Below are positions 33,993-42,012 of a DNA stretch of 53,383 bases, piece by piece (position 1 is the first letter of the stretch; each line of letters begins with the position of its first letter). Both the position numbers and the translations under genes were made by a program. Below the pieces are notes generated by a model, which saw nothing but the letters and a program-made list of their open reading frames with translations, was not told the origin of the DNA and ran no database searches. The DNA comes from Gallionella sp. (GTDB lineage Bacteria > Pseudomonadota > Gammaproteobacteria > Burkholderiales > Gallionellaceae): NCBI GenBank assembly GCA_028710565.1, contig JAQTTV010000021.1, positions 1 through 53,383 on the forward strand, read 5' to 3'.

Positions 33993-34284
33993 TCCCATGA
34001 TAATTTTTCTCAACCAAGTTTTTTAGTTTCGCGCTGGGATGAAAAGTGACCACGCGCCGCGCAGAGATGGGAATTTCTTCGCCAGTTTTGGGATTACGAC
34101 CGGGGCGTTGCTGCTTGTCGCGCAACTGAAAGTTACCGAAGCTGGATAATTTAACCTCTTCGCTCTGTTCAAGCTTGACGCGAATCTCCTCGAAAAACGC
34201 TTCCACCATATCCTTGGCTTCACGCTTGTTCAGGCCAACTTTTTCAAATAACAAATCCGCGAGTTCTGCTTTAGTCAATGTCAT
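33964..34284 (-). CDS. ihfA: Integration host factor alpha-type protein with IS-derived C-terminus
   Basis: 106 residues; ATG behind AGGGAAA. A HU/IHF-type DNA-bending protein: [50 protein letters not shown] and [10 protein letters not shown]. The normal end KNYHG continues TLVSGDLIE from the right end of the IS. Before insertion it read KNYHG-ITIA-stop (reconstructable from the DNA left of the IS), so the insertion changed only the last few residues and the protein should still fold. No pheT gene lies upstream as is usual, so this may be an extra ihfA copy or a rearranged locus. Confidence 0.88.
   Translation of the reverse strand: MTLTKAELADLLFEKVGLNKREAKDMVEAFFEEIRVKLEQSEEVKLSSFGNFQLRDKQQRPGRNPKTGEEIPISARRVVTFHPSAKLKNLVEKNYHGTLVSGDLIE
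33993..34001. repeat. Target-site duplication, right copy
   Basis: TCCCATGAT, identical to 32673-32681; it lies inside the modified ihfA coding region. Confidence 0.9.
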
Positions 34285-34292
34285 GCTTTTCC

Positions 34293-34478
34293 CTATATAT
34301 ACAAATCACCCACCAAATCAAGCAGGCCAGACAGCGGGTGGTCTTCGTCGTCACCGTCGGCGACCAGCAGGAATTTCATCAGGTTCGTCATACGTGTGTA
34401 GCTTTGCGCCATTATATCAAATGCATGCCAGGAAGATTGAATGGCTAGCATATCGAACAGAGTGTGTGATGCGTGCAT
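34293..34478 (-). CDS. Small hypothetical protein upstream of ihfA
   Basis: 61 residues with no ribosome binding site and no known family; the tail is acidic ([20 protein letters not shown]). Its stop lies nine bases before the ihfA start. It may be a real short upstream gene or a chance frame in the ihfA promoter region. Confidence 0.3.
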   Translation of the reverse strand: MHASHTLFDMLAIQSSWHAFDIMAQSYTRMTNLMKFLLVADGDDEDHPLSGLLDLVGDLYI

Positions 34479-34610
34479 GACTAGTCTTTTATTTTTCGAT
34501 AAAGCTTATTCCATTCATCGTATTCCCGATACGTCATCACCTTATGCACGAAGACTTTTTAAACCTGCACCTTACGATAGCCAATAAGCACTGGAACTCA
34601 CAAAAGCAGT

Positions 34611-35435
34611 TTACTTTGGTGGTGAGCATCGTTCAAGAATGCGTTTCCAGCCATTTCTGGCGGCGACGGCCTCCCGAAGAATATCGACATACTCATCACC
34701 TTGAACCCGTTTGTCGGGCGGCATCGATGCTTCGGCAAGTTCTGACAACAGCCTGATACGCGCTAAACGGGTTTCGCCCAACTCAAGAATTCGGCTGTAA
34801 GCTTCGCAGGCATACGCGAAGGTTTCACGTTTTGCATAATCGATTTCGAGCAACCACTCGCGACGACGGCTTTCAGACAGTCCGACCATTTCTCGTTTGC
34901 AGTTATGGAAGATGTGGGCCGCTTCGTGAATCACGTAATCATCGAACGGATCATTGTTGCCAAAATACTTCATGGAGACATAGCAGGTCGTCTCTTCGCT
35001 CAAGCCCAGAAGTCCTGACGCGGTGTCATTGAGCAGTTTTGCATCCAAACTTGCAAGGTAAAGGTTTGCCAGTTCCCATGCCGTATGGAGCCATCTCGTC
35101 TTTTCAAGGGTGACGATTATCGTTGTCGGCGTGAGAAATACGACCGAATGCTCAAGCATATCGAGAATGATCGTTTGCTCGACCTGTGGAAACAGCCCTC
35201 TCACCATAGGCGCAAATTTCGCACGCGCATTTATGTCCAAACCGGAATTATGACATTCAGGCACAGAAACCTGGTCGGCCAGTGTAGAAACTTCCGAAAT
35301 AAGCGCACACCGGAGTGCGGCACTGCCGCTTTTCGCCCGAGCCACGAACGTGCCACCAGACCATATCTCAAATGAGCTGTCGTACTCACCGCTGGTGAGA
35401 AAGCGTTCAATTTCAGTTCGTTGCTGGATATTCAT
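34611..35435 (-). CDS. Putative zinc metallopeptidase (HExxH) paired with Fic
   Basis: 274 residues, no signal peptide. The zincin motif YVIHEAAHIFHNC (HEAAH) lies near residue 170, followed by KRE and a Glu-rich helix (EIDYAKRETFAYACEAYSRI), typical of gluzincin-type folds where a downstream Glu is the third ligand. It starts 40 bp after the fic stop on the same strand. The pair could be a toxin with its regulator or a two-part effector. Substrate unknown. Confidence 0.55.
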   Translation of the reverse strand: MNIQQRTEIERFLTSGEYDSSFEIWSGGTFVARAKSGSAALRCALISEVSTLADQVSVPECHNSGLDINARAKFAPMVRGLFPQVEQTIILDMLEHSVVFLTPTTIIVTLEKTRWLHTAWELANLYLASLDAKLLNDTASGLLGLSEETTCYVSMKYFGNNDPFDDYVIHEAAHIFHNCKREMVGLSESRRREWLLEIDYAKRETFAYACEAYSRILELGETRLARIRLLSELAEASMPPDKRVQGDEYVDILREAVAARNGWKRILERCSPPK

Positions 35436-35475
35436 CGTTTTGATGCTGGACTAAACGATACGTTGTTGTCAGCTC

Positions 35476-37038
35476 TTAAGGGCGGAATCGTGATGCGGCT
35501 GACACTTTATCCATTTGTCTTTGCACGGCTGTGCTGATGAAGTCGGCAAACGGCTTGATATTCCCATTCACACTGGCTTGTTCAAGCGCGGTCATGTAGC
35601 CGTCTCGATCTTCGACATGGATGACCGTCCACGGGTATCCGCCAGATGCGAGCATCGCATTCATCAAAAACCGCGCCATGCGTCCGTTGCCATCCCCATA
35701 AGGGTGAATATAGACGAAGATAAAATGGCCTAGCACTGCGCGGACTGCCGCTTGTGGCTCCTTCGAGATCAAGTCGAAAAAAACCGGCATGGCATCTCGC
35801 ACTGATTCATAGGAGGGCGGAACATGCCGGGCATAGCGAATGAATACCGGCCAGGAACGATAGCCGGCGAGATGTTTAGCTTCGAGGATACCGCTCATGA
35901 CGGAAGGCTCGAAGAGTTTTCGATACCAGTCATGATGGTCGCGCCGAATCACCTCGCCAGGCTCACTCCGTTCCAGAATACTCGACAAACTCTTGCGAAC
36001 CTCAACAAATGCCTGATGGTAGCCTTTGGCTGCCAGCGCGTTGCGGTCATTCTTGTCGTCGCTATTTTCTTCAGGATTCCATTTGCCGGATGCAATCTTG
36101 GCGATCAGCGCTTCCGTCACACGATAGCCCTCGATTGACAACGAATGATAGGCATCTTCGACATGCCGGTCATCAACGTCCGCGATGTAGGACTCGACAT
36201 CATCCGGCACTCCCGGTGCCGGCGGGAATGCGCTAATCACCTCCTCCCGCATCGACTCCCACATCAGCCTGATTCGAATCGCACACGCTGATTCCGCTCG
36301 CGCCAGGGTCGGCAATGATACAAGTGAAACCTGAAAGGGATCGCTCTCAGTGACCGCATAACCCGCATCACGCATGGTTCGAACGATACGATCACTCTCA
36401 TTGGCGCGACCCATTGCGCGCATCGCACCGGCGATTCGTCCGGCGACGACCGAGTTACCGCCTTCGAGCAGCTTGACCAGAATCTCGGATGCATCCGAGA
36501 TCTGCGATAGCGCGATCTGCGCATCAATCGGGTTCGTCGCGAAGAAGGTCGGTGACACACGTACCAGCGATGCCGGTAACGAGAGCAGACGAATCCCGTC
36601 CTTGACGACAATATCCGCCCCGGAGGCAAAGTCCTTTGAACGGTAATCAAAAAGACCTGTCTCGAATTTGAGTGTGAGATTGTTGTTCGATCCGGTTTTG
36701 GTGTGGATCATCAGCTGACGAGGGATCGTTGTGTTGCCGGCGTGCCTTTGTAGAGAGGCTTCGGGCGACAGGTACCAGTCGTTGCCGAACCGGACGCTGC
36801 AGTATCCGGTAACGAATTCATGGAAAGACGCATACCACGCCGTTGACTCCCCTGTCTTCTCTGCCGGATTGGAAATGATATACCAACCCTTGATGACTTC
36901 CTTGATAAAGCCTGCCGCAACCAGTCGATCACGATGAACACGACTGAAGTCTTTACTCTGAAATACGTGCAGCCCCCGATCTTGCTCGATTTTCAAGAGT
37001 TTCAACGACTCTGCCAGCTTTTCATTTGGGGTGGACAT
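35476..37038 (-). CDS. Fic-family protein with AbiEi-like N-terminal domain
   Basis: 520 residues; ATG at 37038 behind AAGGAA (an upstream TTG is also open). Residues 1-150 resemble the AbiEi winged-helix antitoxin (RDRLVAAGFIKEVIKGWYII, YLSPEASLQRH). The Fic core is in the C-terminal half: inhibitory helix SLSIEG near 300, then HPYGDGNGRMARFLMNAML (catalytic His and phosphate-binding loop) near 445. Expected to transfer AMP to a target and to be autoinhibited. The four 24-bp repeats upstream fit autorepression by the AbiEi-like part. Confidence 0.85.
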   Translation of the reverse strand: MSTPNEKLAESLKLLKIEQDRGLHVFQSKDFSRVHRDRLVAAGFIKEVIKGWYIISNPAEKTGESTAWYASFHEFVTGYCSVRFGNDWYLSPEASLQRHAGNTTIPRQLMIHTKTGSNNNLTLKFETGLFDYRSKDFASGADIVVKDGIRLLSLPASLVRVSPTFFATNPIDAQIALSQISDASEILVKLLEGGNSVVAGRIAGAMRAMGRANESDRIVRTMRDAGYAVTESDPFQVSLVSLPTLARAESACAIRIRLMWESMREEVISAFPPAPGVPDDVESYIADVDDRHVEDAYHSLSIEGYRVTEALIAKIASGKWNPEENSDDKNDRNALAAKGYHQAFVEVRKSLSSILERSEPGEVIRRDHHDWYRKLFEPSVMSGILEAKHLAGYRSWPVFIRYARHVPPSYESVRDAMPVFFDLISKEPQAAVRAVLGHFIFVYIHPYGDGNGRMARFLMNAMLASGGYPWTVIHVEDRDGYMTALEQASVNGNIKPFADFISTAVQRQMDKVSAASRFRP

Positions 37039-37046
37039 AATATTCC

Positions 37047-37142
37047 TTGGCAAGTTTATTGCGCATTACTATAGCACGTCTATATTGCTTTTCAATAGCA
37101 CGTTTAATCCGCTTCTCTATGGCAAGTTTATTGCGCTGTGCT
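37047..37142. promoter_or_regulatory. Four degenerate 24-bp tandem repeats upstream of the AbiEi-Fic gene
   Basis: Units begin TGGCAAGTTTATTGCGC, TAGCACGTCTATATTGC, TAGCACGTTTAATCCGC and TGGCAAGTTTATTGCGC; first and last are identical over 17 bases. Each holds a GCAA/TTGC-type inverted pair. They cover the promoter and reach the ribosome binding site. Likely operator sites. Confidence 0.7.
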
Positions 37143-37460
37143 GGGGATTGGGTTGACCGGTTCTGCCCCCCATACATTAGGCAACAGAAAATTTTTCGGC
37201 GGCTGTTCGGAGTAAAGAGTACACAAATAGCATGTTCTCAGGTACTTTGACTTGGTTTTGCACCAAGCTTAAATGCAGACTGCCGACTTAAACGCAAAAA
37301 GTATCATTCCTGATAATAGGAATTATCAGGAATGATACTTGGCTTGGCTCAATACGGATAAAGCAACAGCACGTCACATAGCATCAAGATCAACTTCCGA
37401 AGTACGCAAGAAAGCGGTTATTCACGGACTGATTAAATTAGAGATTCCTGCATCGACTCA
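37143..37460. other. Gene-free interval with a long palindrome
   Basis: About 320 bp between divergent units. It contains the 19-bp-arm palindrome (37299-37340). A plus-strand frame from 37339 (TARHIASRSTSEVRKKAVIH) is AbiEi/HTH-like in places but has no start signal; it may be a decayed antitoxin. Confidence 0.4.
37299..37340. promoter_or_regulatory. Perfect palindrome with 19-bp arms and 4-bp loop
   Basis: Arms AAGTATCATTCCTGATAAT and ATTATCAGGAATGATACTT, loop AGGA. Its size is larger than a usual operator; it could fold as a stable hairpin or bind a dimeric regulator. It lies just upstream of the plus-strand genes at 37461-39396. Confidence 0.8.
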
Positions 37461-37637
37461 GTGCCAGAGGATATCCGACAACACAACAGGAGAAACCGGT
37501 CAAGTATTCCAGAGAGTGTGGCTAATATTCTCTCTGCATGGCGGGAAGAGGCAGCTTTAAATCTACCTTTTGAAAGACAAAAACCGAGGAAATCTCAGTA
37601 CGAGGGGCTTTCATGCGATAATGAGCCGCATTTTTAG
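37461..37637 (+). CDS. Possible small protein upstream of 37661
   Basis: 58 codons from GTG; a protein-like sequence (SIPESVANILSAWREEAALN, then LPFERQKP) and a normal TAG, but no ribosome binding site. An in-frame stop lies 9 codons upstream. It may be the 3' part of a decayed gene whose other part is in the frame starting 37339, or a short real gene in the operon of 37661-39396. Confidence 0.35.
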   Translation: MPEDIRQHNRRNRSSIPESVANILSAWREEAALNLPFERQKPRKSQYEGLSCDNEPHF

Positions 37638-37660
37638 CCCATTTTGGTTCATTCAAAACT

Positions 37661-38089
37661 ATGTCCCATCGCAATCGTTCCGGCAACAATCCTAAACGAC
37701 GCGTTATTGCACCTGAGCTTGTAACACAGGAGTACATGGATCGCCTCATGTTAGAAGTGCGCTATATTGGTAGCGGACATCACAAAAGGAATCCTGCTGA
37801 CTACCACTTTGATCGAGCTAATCCGAGGCCAACAAAATCGTTGTGTGATGCCAACAGGGTGATTACCCTTGTGGAGGCTCAAGATCTGATAAAAAGTGGT
37901 ATCTCAAAAAAAATGTTTAGCAGCTTTCAGGAAGATGGATTGCCAAAGTACATCTGGAGCGTTTCAGATGTCGGCGAAGTGTTTGAAGCAAAAACTCACC
38001 CTAATACTCTTGGAATGTACCATGGCTACCCTTTAGAAGATGAAGACGATATGTCTGACTACATTTCTAAAATTTGGAGTACGAGATGA
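37661..38089 (+). CDS. Conserved protein of unknown function, partner of the M78-like gene
   Basis: 142 residues. Sequence with SGNNPKRRVIAPELVTQEYM, VRYIGSGHHKRNPADYHF, TKSLCDANRVI, SFQEDGLPKYIWSVS and YHGYPLEDEDDMSDYI is characteristic of a widespread, unnamed mobile-element family usually followed by the gene type found here. Soluble, basic N-terminus and acidic C-terminus. Stop overlaps the next start (ATGA). Possibly a two-gene defence or TA-like unit; no function is established. Confidence 0.65.
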   Translation: MSHRNRSGNNPKRRVIAPELVTQEYMDRLMLEVRYIGSGHHKRNPADYHFDRANPRPTKSLCDANRVITLVEAQDLIKSGISKKMFSSFQEDGLPKYIWSVSDVGEVFEAKTHPNTLGMYHGYPLEDEDDMSDYISKIWSTR

Positions 38090-39396
38090 ATAGACCACTA
38101 AAAATTTCTGTGGGTTGGGAGCTTCTAAACGAAGGGAGCGCAGAAGAGCACAGTTGTTTTGCTGCCGTTGGTATACAGGCAAACAACATCTGGCTCACCG
38201 AGGGTAGAGACGCGTTGGCTAACCGGTTACGGCAAGCACCCTTACTGTCTGCCTACCATCTCGCAGAATGGTTTGCATGGAACTGGTGGCGACTCCGTTG
38301 GGAACCACGTGCTGCCACAATGGAATGGCGGCTTGCACACAAGCTGTCAAACATTGGCGGTGGTTATGTTTGGCCAAATATAACTATATTCTCTGATGGT
38401 GAGCGCACTGCTTTGATCTCTAGGCCTTCTAAGGAAAAATCGGAGTCTCCTTTTCGTTATATTGCCGATTCGGCAGTTGTCATGCCATCATCCGACTACG
38501 AGTCGGAAATCGACTCTTTTATAGAGCAAGTATTAGGTCGACTTGAGTCTGAAGAAGTTAAAGAAACAAATCTTTCAAAGTTGTGGGCAGAAATATGCGC
38601 TGAAAGAAAAGATCCCGAGTTGTCACAGATACGTAAACTCGAAGCATTGATGGGACGAGATCCTGAGGAAGTCGAAGGTAGCCTCATTTCGCGTTTAATA
38701 TCAGATGCAAATATCCTAAGTGTGAGTGGTATTGAAGAGCTTGTTGCAAATTACTTGCACTTGCCTGGCCAACAACTTCCATCAGCGACAGAACTAACCA
38801 ATATTGCAAAAAAGGTTGGATTTTGTGCTTCGACAAACAATATGGTGACTTTGGCACGGAACACTGAGCAACAGCACAGTCAGATACCAGCGTGGAAAAT
38901 CGGTGCCGATACAGCACAAGCACTCAGGGAACAAGAAAAGCTTGGTGATGGACAAATTACAAACAAACTATTGGCACAGATGTTGGCAGTTGATCCTAAG
39001 TTTCTCACACAAGATAAATCCTCGTCGTCTGATGTGTCGTATTTTCTTGAGAATCAGAACGATGAAAGTCGAATAGTGCTGCGGCCAAAATGGCCTTCAG
39101 GTCGACGTTTTGAATTGGCGCGCCTACTTGGTGATCGACTGATGAGTAATGGTAAATATTTTTTTCCTGCTACTCGCGCTTATACCTACCGACAGAAAGC
39201 CCAACGATCATTTGCTGCCGAATTACTTAGTCCATTTGACACACTAATGGAAATGCTTCAAGGGGACTATTCCGAAGAAAACTTGAGTGATGTTGCAGAG
39301 TATTTTCAAGTGTCTCAATTGACCATTAGAACACAGTTGGTAAATCACAAGATTCTTGAGCGTGAAGACCTCGAACTAGAACTTGCTGCGGCCTAG
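38086..39396 (+). CDS. ImmA/IrrE (M78)-like protein with degenerate active site
   Basis: 436 residues; ATG behind GGAG, overlapping the previous stop. The C-terminal 110 residues follow the ImmA/IrrE peptidase pattern (GRRFELARLLGDRLM, QKAQRSFAAELLSPFD, AEYFQVSQLTIRTQLVN), but HExxH is replaced (ARLLGD), so metal-dependent cleavage is unlikely. The N-terminal two thirds are not recognised. It forms a coupled pair with 37661-38089; a degenerate peptidase may serve as a sensor or binding module. Confidence 0.65.
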   Translation: MNRPLKISVGWELLNEGSAEEHSCFAAVGIQANNIWLTEGRDALANRLRQAPLLSAYHLAEWFAWNWWRLRWEPRAATMEWRLAHKLSNIGGGYVWPNITIFSDGERTALISRPSKEKSESPFRYIADSAVVMPSSDYESEIDSFIEQVLGRLESEEVKETNLSKLWAEICAERKDPELSQIRKLEALMGRDPEEVEGSLISRLISDANILSVSGIEELVANYLHLPGQQLPSATELTNIAKKVGFCASTNNMVTLARNTEQQHSQIPAWKIGADTAQALREQEKLGDGQITNKLLAQMLAVDPKFLTQDKSSSSDVSYFLENQNDESRIVLRPKWPSGRRFELARLLGDRLMSNGKYFFPATRAYTYRQKAQRSFAAELLSPFDTLMEMLQGDYSEENLSDVAEYFQVSQLTIRTQLVNHKILEREDLELELAAA

Positions 39397-39828
39397 TTTA
39401 GTCTTCCCAAGTGATGCTATATTGACTTGCAGATGATCGCGCCATGCCTCACTTCACAGAAGACACATCTTATTAGCGTCGGCTGTGAGCCGAATAAAGA
39501 GGCGTTCAGCGAGTTCGACTGACCTGCCGGAACGTCTCGATTGTCGTCAGACAGGTATCGAGTAGGAGGCCCCCCGTCGCCCTCTCACAGCACCGGACGT
39601 ACGGATCACGTATCCGGCGCTTTCTGTCAGCGTCAAACCTCGTCAGTTTTCAGCATTTGAGCTCATTTCGTGCATCGTGTCGCTTGGCGACCATTGGACC
39701 TCGACCATCTTCCAAACTTCCGGTTCTTCCAGTAATAGGTCGTAGGCCATCAGTCTCCAGAGACTTCTGTCCTTCCCGCTCAGAGATCACGCGTGACTAT
39801 CCAAATTGCGGTTTTCTGTATCAGTGTG
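39397..39828. other. Gene-free interval containing group II intron 3' relic
   Basis: 432 bp between a plus-strand gene end and the hipA stop. Apart from the intron-like segment at 39557-39620, no function is seen; short frames have no start signals. Confidence 0.45.
39557..39620 (-). ncRNA. Relic of a group II intron 3' end (domains V and VI)
   Basis: Minus strand. 39590-39620 folds like domain V: an 8-bp lower stem (GCGCCGGA / TCCGGTGC), a CG bulge and an upper stem TACG/CGTA, but with a shortened loop. TGTGAGAGGGCGACGGGG follows, then CCTCCTACTCGAT, a common bacterial intron 3' end (terminal AT at 39557). No reverse transcriptase gene or 5' end is in the window, so it is a fragment. Confidence 0.55.
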
Positions 39829-41166
39829 TCAACTGCGAACAGTAGCCAACTTGACGCAATGCTTTTTCATTCCACTGAAAATCGCCTCTGCGAGATCCAT
39901 AGGGAAGTTGTCGGGCAACAGTTTGCTCACGTCAGTAATCACAGCCTCTGTTGACCCAATAATTTCTTCAATCAATTGTTCTGCCGCCGCAGCCCCAAGC
40001 CCGACTTGTTGCGCCTGGGCAATCCAGTGCCGTCGCTGGATTTTCTCGATCAGGTAGTAATTAGTGCTTCCCCGCACCGCCATGGCGAGCTTGGCTTTCT
40101 GCGGCGGAATTTGATTCTTTCCTTTTCCTATGACGGGATGAGCAGAAAGCACGTCATAGATGGGTGTGGCGCGGTAGCGGCCCCTTGCCTGATGAGCAAT
40201 ACTGAAGTTTTTTCCGTGACCATCAGTGGCAGCAAGCACCCAAAAAATGAGCTGAGTCTTGAAGAAGTTCCTCCGGTCCTGTTCAGAATGCTCCGACCCG
40301 AGAAGCAGCTCCATGATCTGAGCAATGCCAGGTCCGCCGTCTGACTGGTATTTGCGTAGGGGTGACATACCCGTTGCCTGACACATATCTTCCTGAGGAA
40401 GACGGATAATCCAACTACCATCGTTGGATGGTGTTCGGTCGAATCGCTCGACAACAAGCGTTTTCTGGTCCTCGAAGTGTTCAATTTCGCACCGCGTTAT
40501 GGGAATTCCGTAGGCACTCACAATTTTCGAGCACAGCCATTCGTTTTCAACCGAGGTGCGCATATCGGCCTGCATATGGCCGATCAGACCTAAGGGCAGT
40601 TTGAAAATGTGCGTTGTCGGGGTACTTCCATGAGGCCGGCACCATTGCCCCTTATGGCGCAACAAGGCGGTTTTTTCCTGCGCACCCGCGATGGAAAGCC
40701 TCAGATCCTCGTCGTGATCAGGTTGCCCCAAGGCTTGAGCCGACGTGGTATTGCGTAGTCGTTGAGCAATCCGCGCTGTGTTCAACACCTCGCCCCTGAT
40801 TTCATACACATCCGCCGGCGTCTCATCTTCGGGAAGAAGTTGTATTGCGCCAACGCAGTCACGGCCCAGCTTCGCCAGCAGCGGGAAGGGATCAATGCCC
40901 CCTGTTTGATGACGCATAGCCAAGCGACGGCGAATAGTGTCGTTGTCGGGCAGGAGATTGTCGAAATAGTCAGTAACGATCTGCCCCTGGTAAGGCGCAT
41001 TGCCCGGCAGGAAGGGCAGCGATAAGGATAACGGGCGGGCCTGTTCATCCGTTAGCCAATCATCGAAGTAGCGAAGTCGTTCGCCTTGTCGGGTGATCTC
41101 CCAGTACCCCACCGGGATGCCGTTCATCCAGACGTTCAACTTTTTTGTCGTTGAGCGGCGTCCCAT
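39829..41166 (-). CDS. hipA: HipA-family Ser/Thr kinase toxin (third of three)
   Basis: 445 residues; ATG at 41166, three bases after the hipB TAA. It is closer to the E. coli HipA type: DYFDNLLPDND, regulatory Ser in RLSIAGAQEKTALL, catalytic LAATDGHGKNFSI and PIYDVLSA. Expected to phosphorylate a tRNA synthetase-type target and arrest growth. Complete. The downstream end is 210 bp from the intron relic. Confidence 0.92.
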   Translation of the reverse strand: MGRRSTTKKLNVWMNGIPVGYWEITRQGERLRYFDDWLTDEQARPLSLSLPFLPGNAPYQGQIVTDYFDNLLPDNDTIRRRLAMRHQTGGIDPFPLLAKLGRDCVGAIQLLPEDETPADVYEIRGEVLNTARIAQRLRNTTSAQALGQPDHDEDLRLSIAGAQEKTALLRHKGQWCRPHGSTPTTHIFKLPLGLIGHMQADMRTSVENEWLCSKIVSAYGIPITRCEIEHFEDQKTLVVERFDRTPSNDGSWIIRLPQEDMCQATGMSPLRKYQSDGGPGIAQIMELLLGSEHSEQDRRNFFKTQLIFWVLAATDGHGKNFSIAHQARGRYRATPIYDVLSAHPVIGKGKNQIPPQKAKLAMAVRGSTNYYLIEKIQRRHWIAQAQQVGLGAAAAEQLIEEIIGSTEAVITDVSKLLPDNFPMDLAEAIFSGMKKHCVKLATVRS

Positions 41167-41168
41167 GA

Positions 41169-41561
41169 TTACCAATTTTCCTGTGTGATGGAAATAATGC
41201 GCTCCGGTTTTATAGCCGCTGACGGTTTCTTTTTCTGAATCGTTTCTGCGCTGGCTGTTTGGCCGATCTTCTGATTCGAGGGTTTATAAGCAGGAATATT
41301 CTCGCCGACGGCAACAGGTGGGGTGAGACTCTTGCTCGTAACGGGAGCGGCCTGGTCCAGAGAGATTTCAACACCCAATATGCGCAGCACCATGAAAAAC
41401 CTGTCAAGCGTGGCTGTCGCCGCATTGGCTTCAAAGTAGGCATAACTTTGCTGAGTGACTCCCAACTTTTCGGCCATGACAGCCTGAGTGAGCCCTCGCG
41501 CCTTGCGAAACCCCTTGAGCATTAAGGGCAGCTGGCTGAGGGTCTTAATGGAATAGTTCAC
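41169..41561 (-). CDS. hipB: HipB-family XRE antitoxin with C-terminal tail
   Basis: 130 residues; GTG start behind GGAGGAAAAA. HTH near residues 15-60 (GFRKARGLTQAVMAEKLGVT, QQSYAYFEANAAT). A flexible Lys-rich tail ends in QENW; a C-terminal Trp also marks E. coli HipB and is linked to its turnover. It should repress through the TGTAAA-N5-TTTACA sites upstream. Confidence 0.88.
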   Translation of the reverse strand: MNYSIKTLSQLPLMLKGFRKARGLTQAVMAEKLGVTQQSYAYFEANAATATLDRFFMVLRILGVEISLDQAAPVTSKSLTPPVAVGENIPAYKPSNQKIGQTASAETIQKKKPSAAIKPERIISITQENW

Positions 41562-41600
41562 TTTTTCCTCCGTTATGAACTTTGCAAAAATACAAATCGG

Positions 41601-41625
41601 GGGCTGTAAAGATAATTTACAGCCC
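41601..41625. promoter_or_regulatory. hipB operator 1
   Basis: GGGCTGTAAA - GATAA - TTTACAGCCC, perfect 10-bp arms, 40 bp upstream of hipB. Confidence 0.8.
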
Positions 41626-41658
41626 TGTATTTGTATATTACATTTACATAGTGACGCT

Positions 41659-41675
41659 TGTAAACAATATTTACA
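41659..41675. promoter_or_regulatory. hipB operator 2
   Basis: TGTAAA - CAATA - TTTACA, the same core and spacing as operator 1, 50 bp further upstream. Confidence 0.75.
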
Positions 41676-41767
41676 GTCTGTGCTTGGTATTTTTTGGAAT
41701 TATTGGCCGGTTTCGATTTAAACAGCTGGAGTATTTGGGGGGCGGGTTTAATACGCGGTTGATCGAC

Positions 41768-41810
41768 AAAGCCAGCGCAACAACAAATGCGCTGGCTTTG
41801 AATGGTTGGC
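41768..41810. repeat. Dispersed hairpin repeat, copy 1
   Basis: AAAGCCAGCGCA - ACAACAAA - TGCGCTGGCTTT, then GAATGGTTGGC. Nearly identical to 46545-46587 with a compensated base-pair change. Possible terminator for fic or for a mobile element. Confidence 0.7.
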
Positions 41811-41979
41811 TGTCAAACAGCATCCACTATACGGGGGATTGCAGACGAAGGTGTCTAGCGACTCGGGGGCGATTCAAATTCCATCTCTTCCGCAAAGGTC
41901 GCCAGACTTGTTGGACACTTCGGAATATTGTGAGGATTACTGCGTCCAGGCTGACTGACTCGAAAAAGCCTACCGGCGT

Positions 41980-41992
41980 TCGAAATTTCGTT
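41980..41992. repeat. 13-bp direct repeat flanking fic, copy 1
   Basis: TCGAAATTTCGTT, exact match of 43510-43522. The core CGAAATTTCG is a palindrome. Confidence 0.65.
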
Positions 41993-42012
41993 GCAAAAGG
42001 GTCAATCAGGCG

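Larger units (their letters stand above)
41643..42012. other. Gene-free interval with operator, hairpin and repeat
   Basis: 370 bp between hipB and the fic stop. It holds operator 2, the dispersed hairpin at 41768 and one copy of a 13-bp direct repeat (41980). No credible gene. Confidence 0.5.

Noticed and set aside
37047..37142. Tandem repeats considered as a CRISPR array
   Set aside because: Units are 24 bp, degenerate and contiguous without spacers; no cas gene is present.
39657..39845. 62-codon plus-strand ORF beside the intron relic
   Set aside because: No ribosome binding site, overlaps the end of hipA on the other strand.
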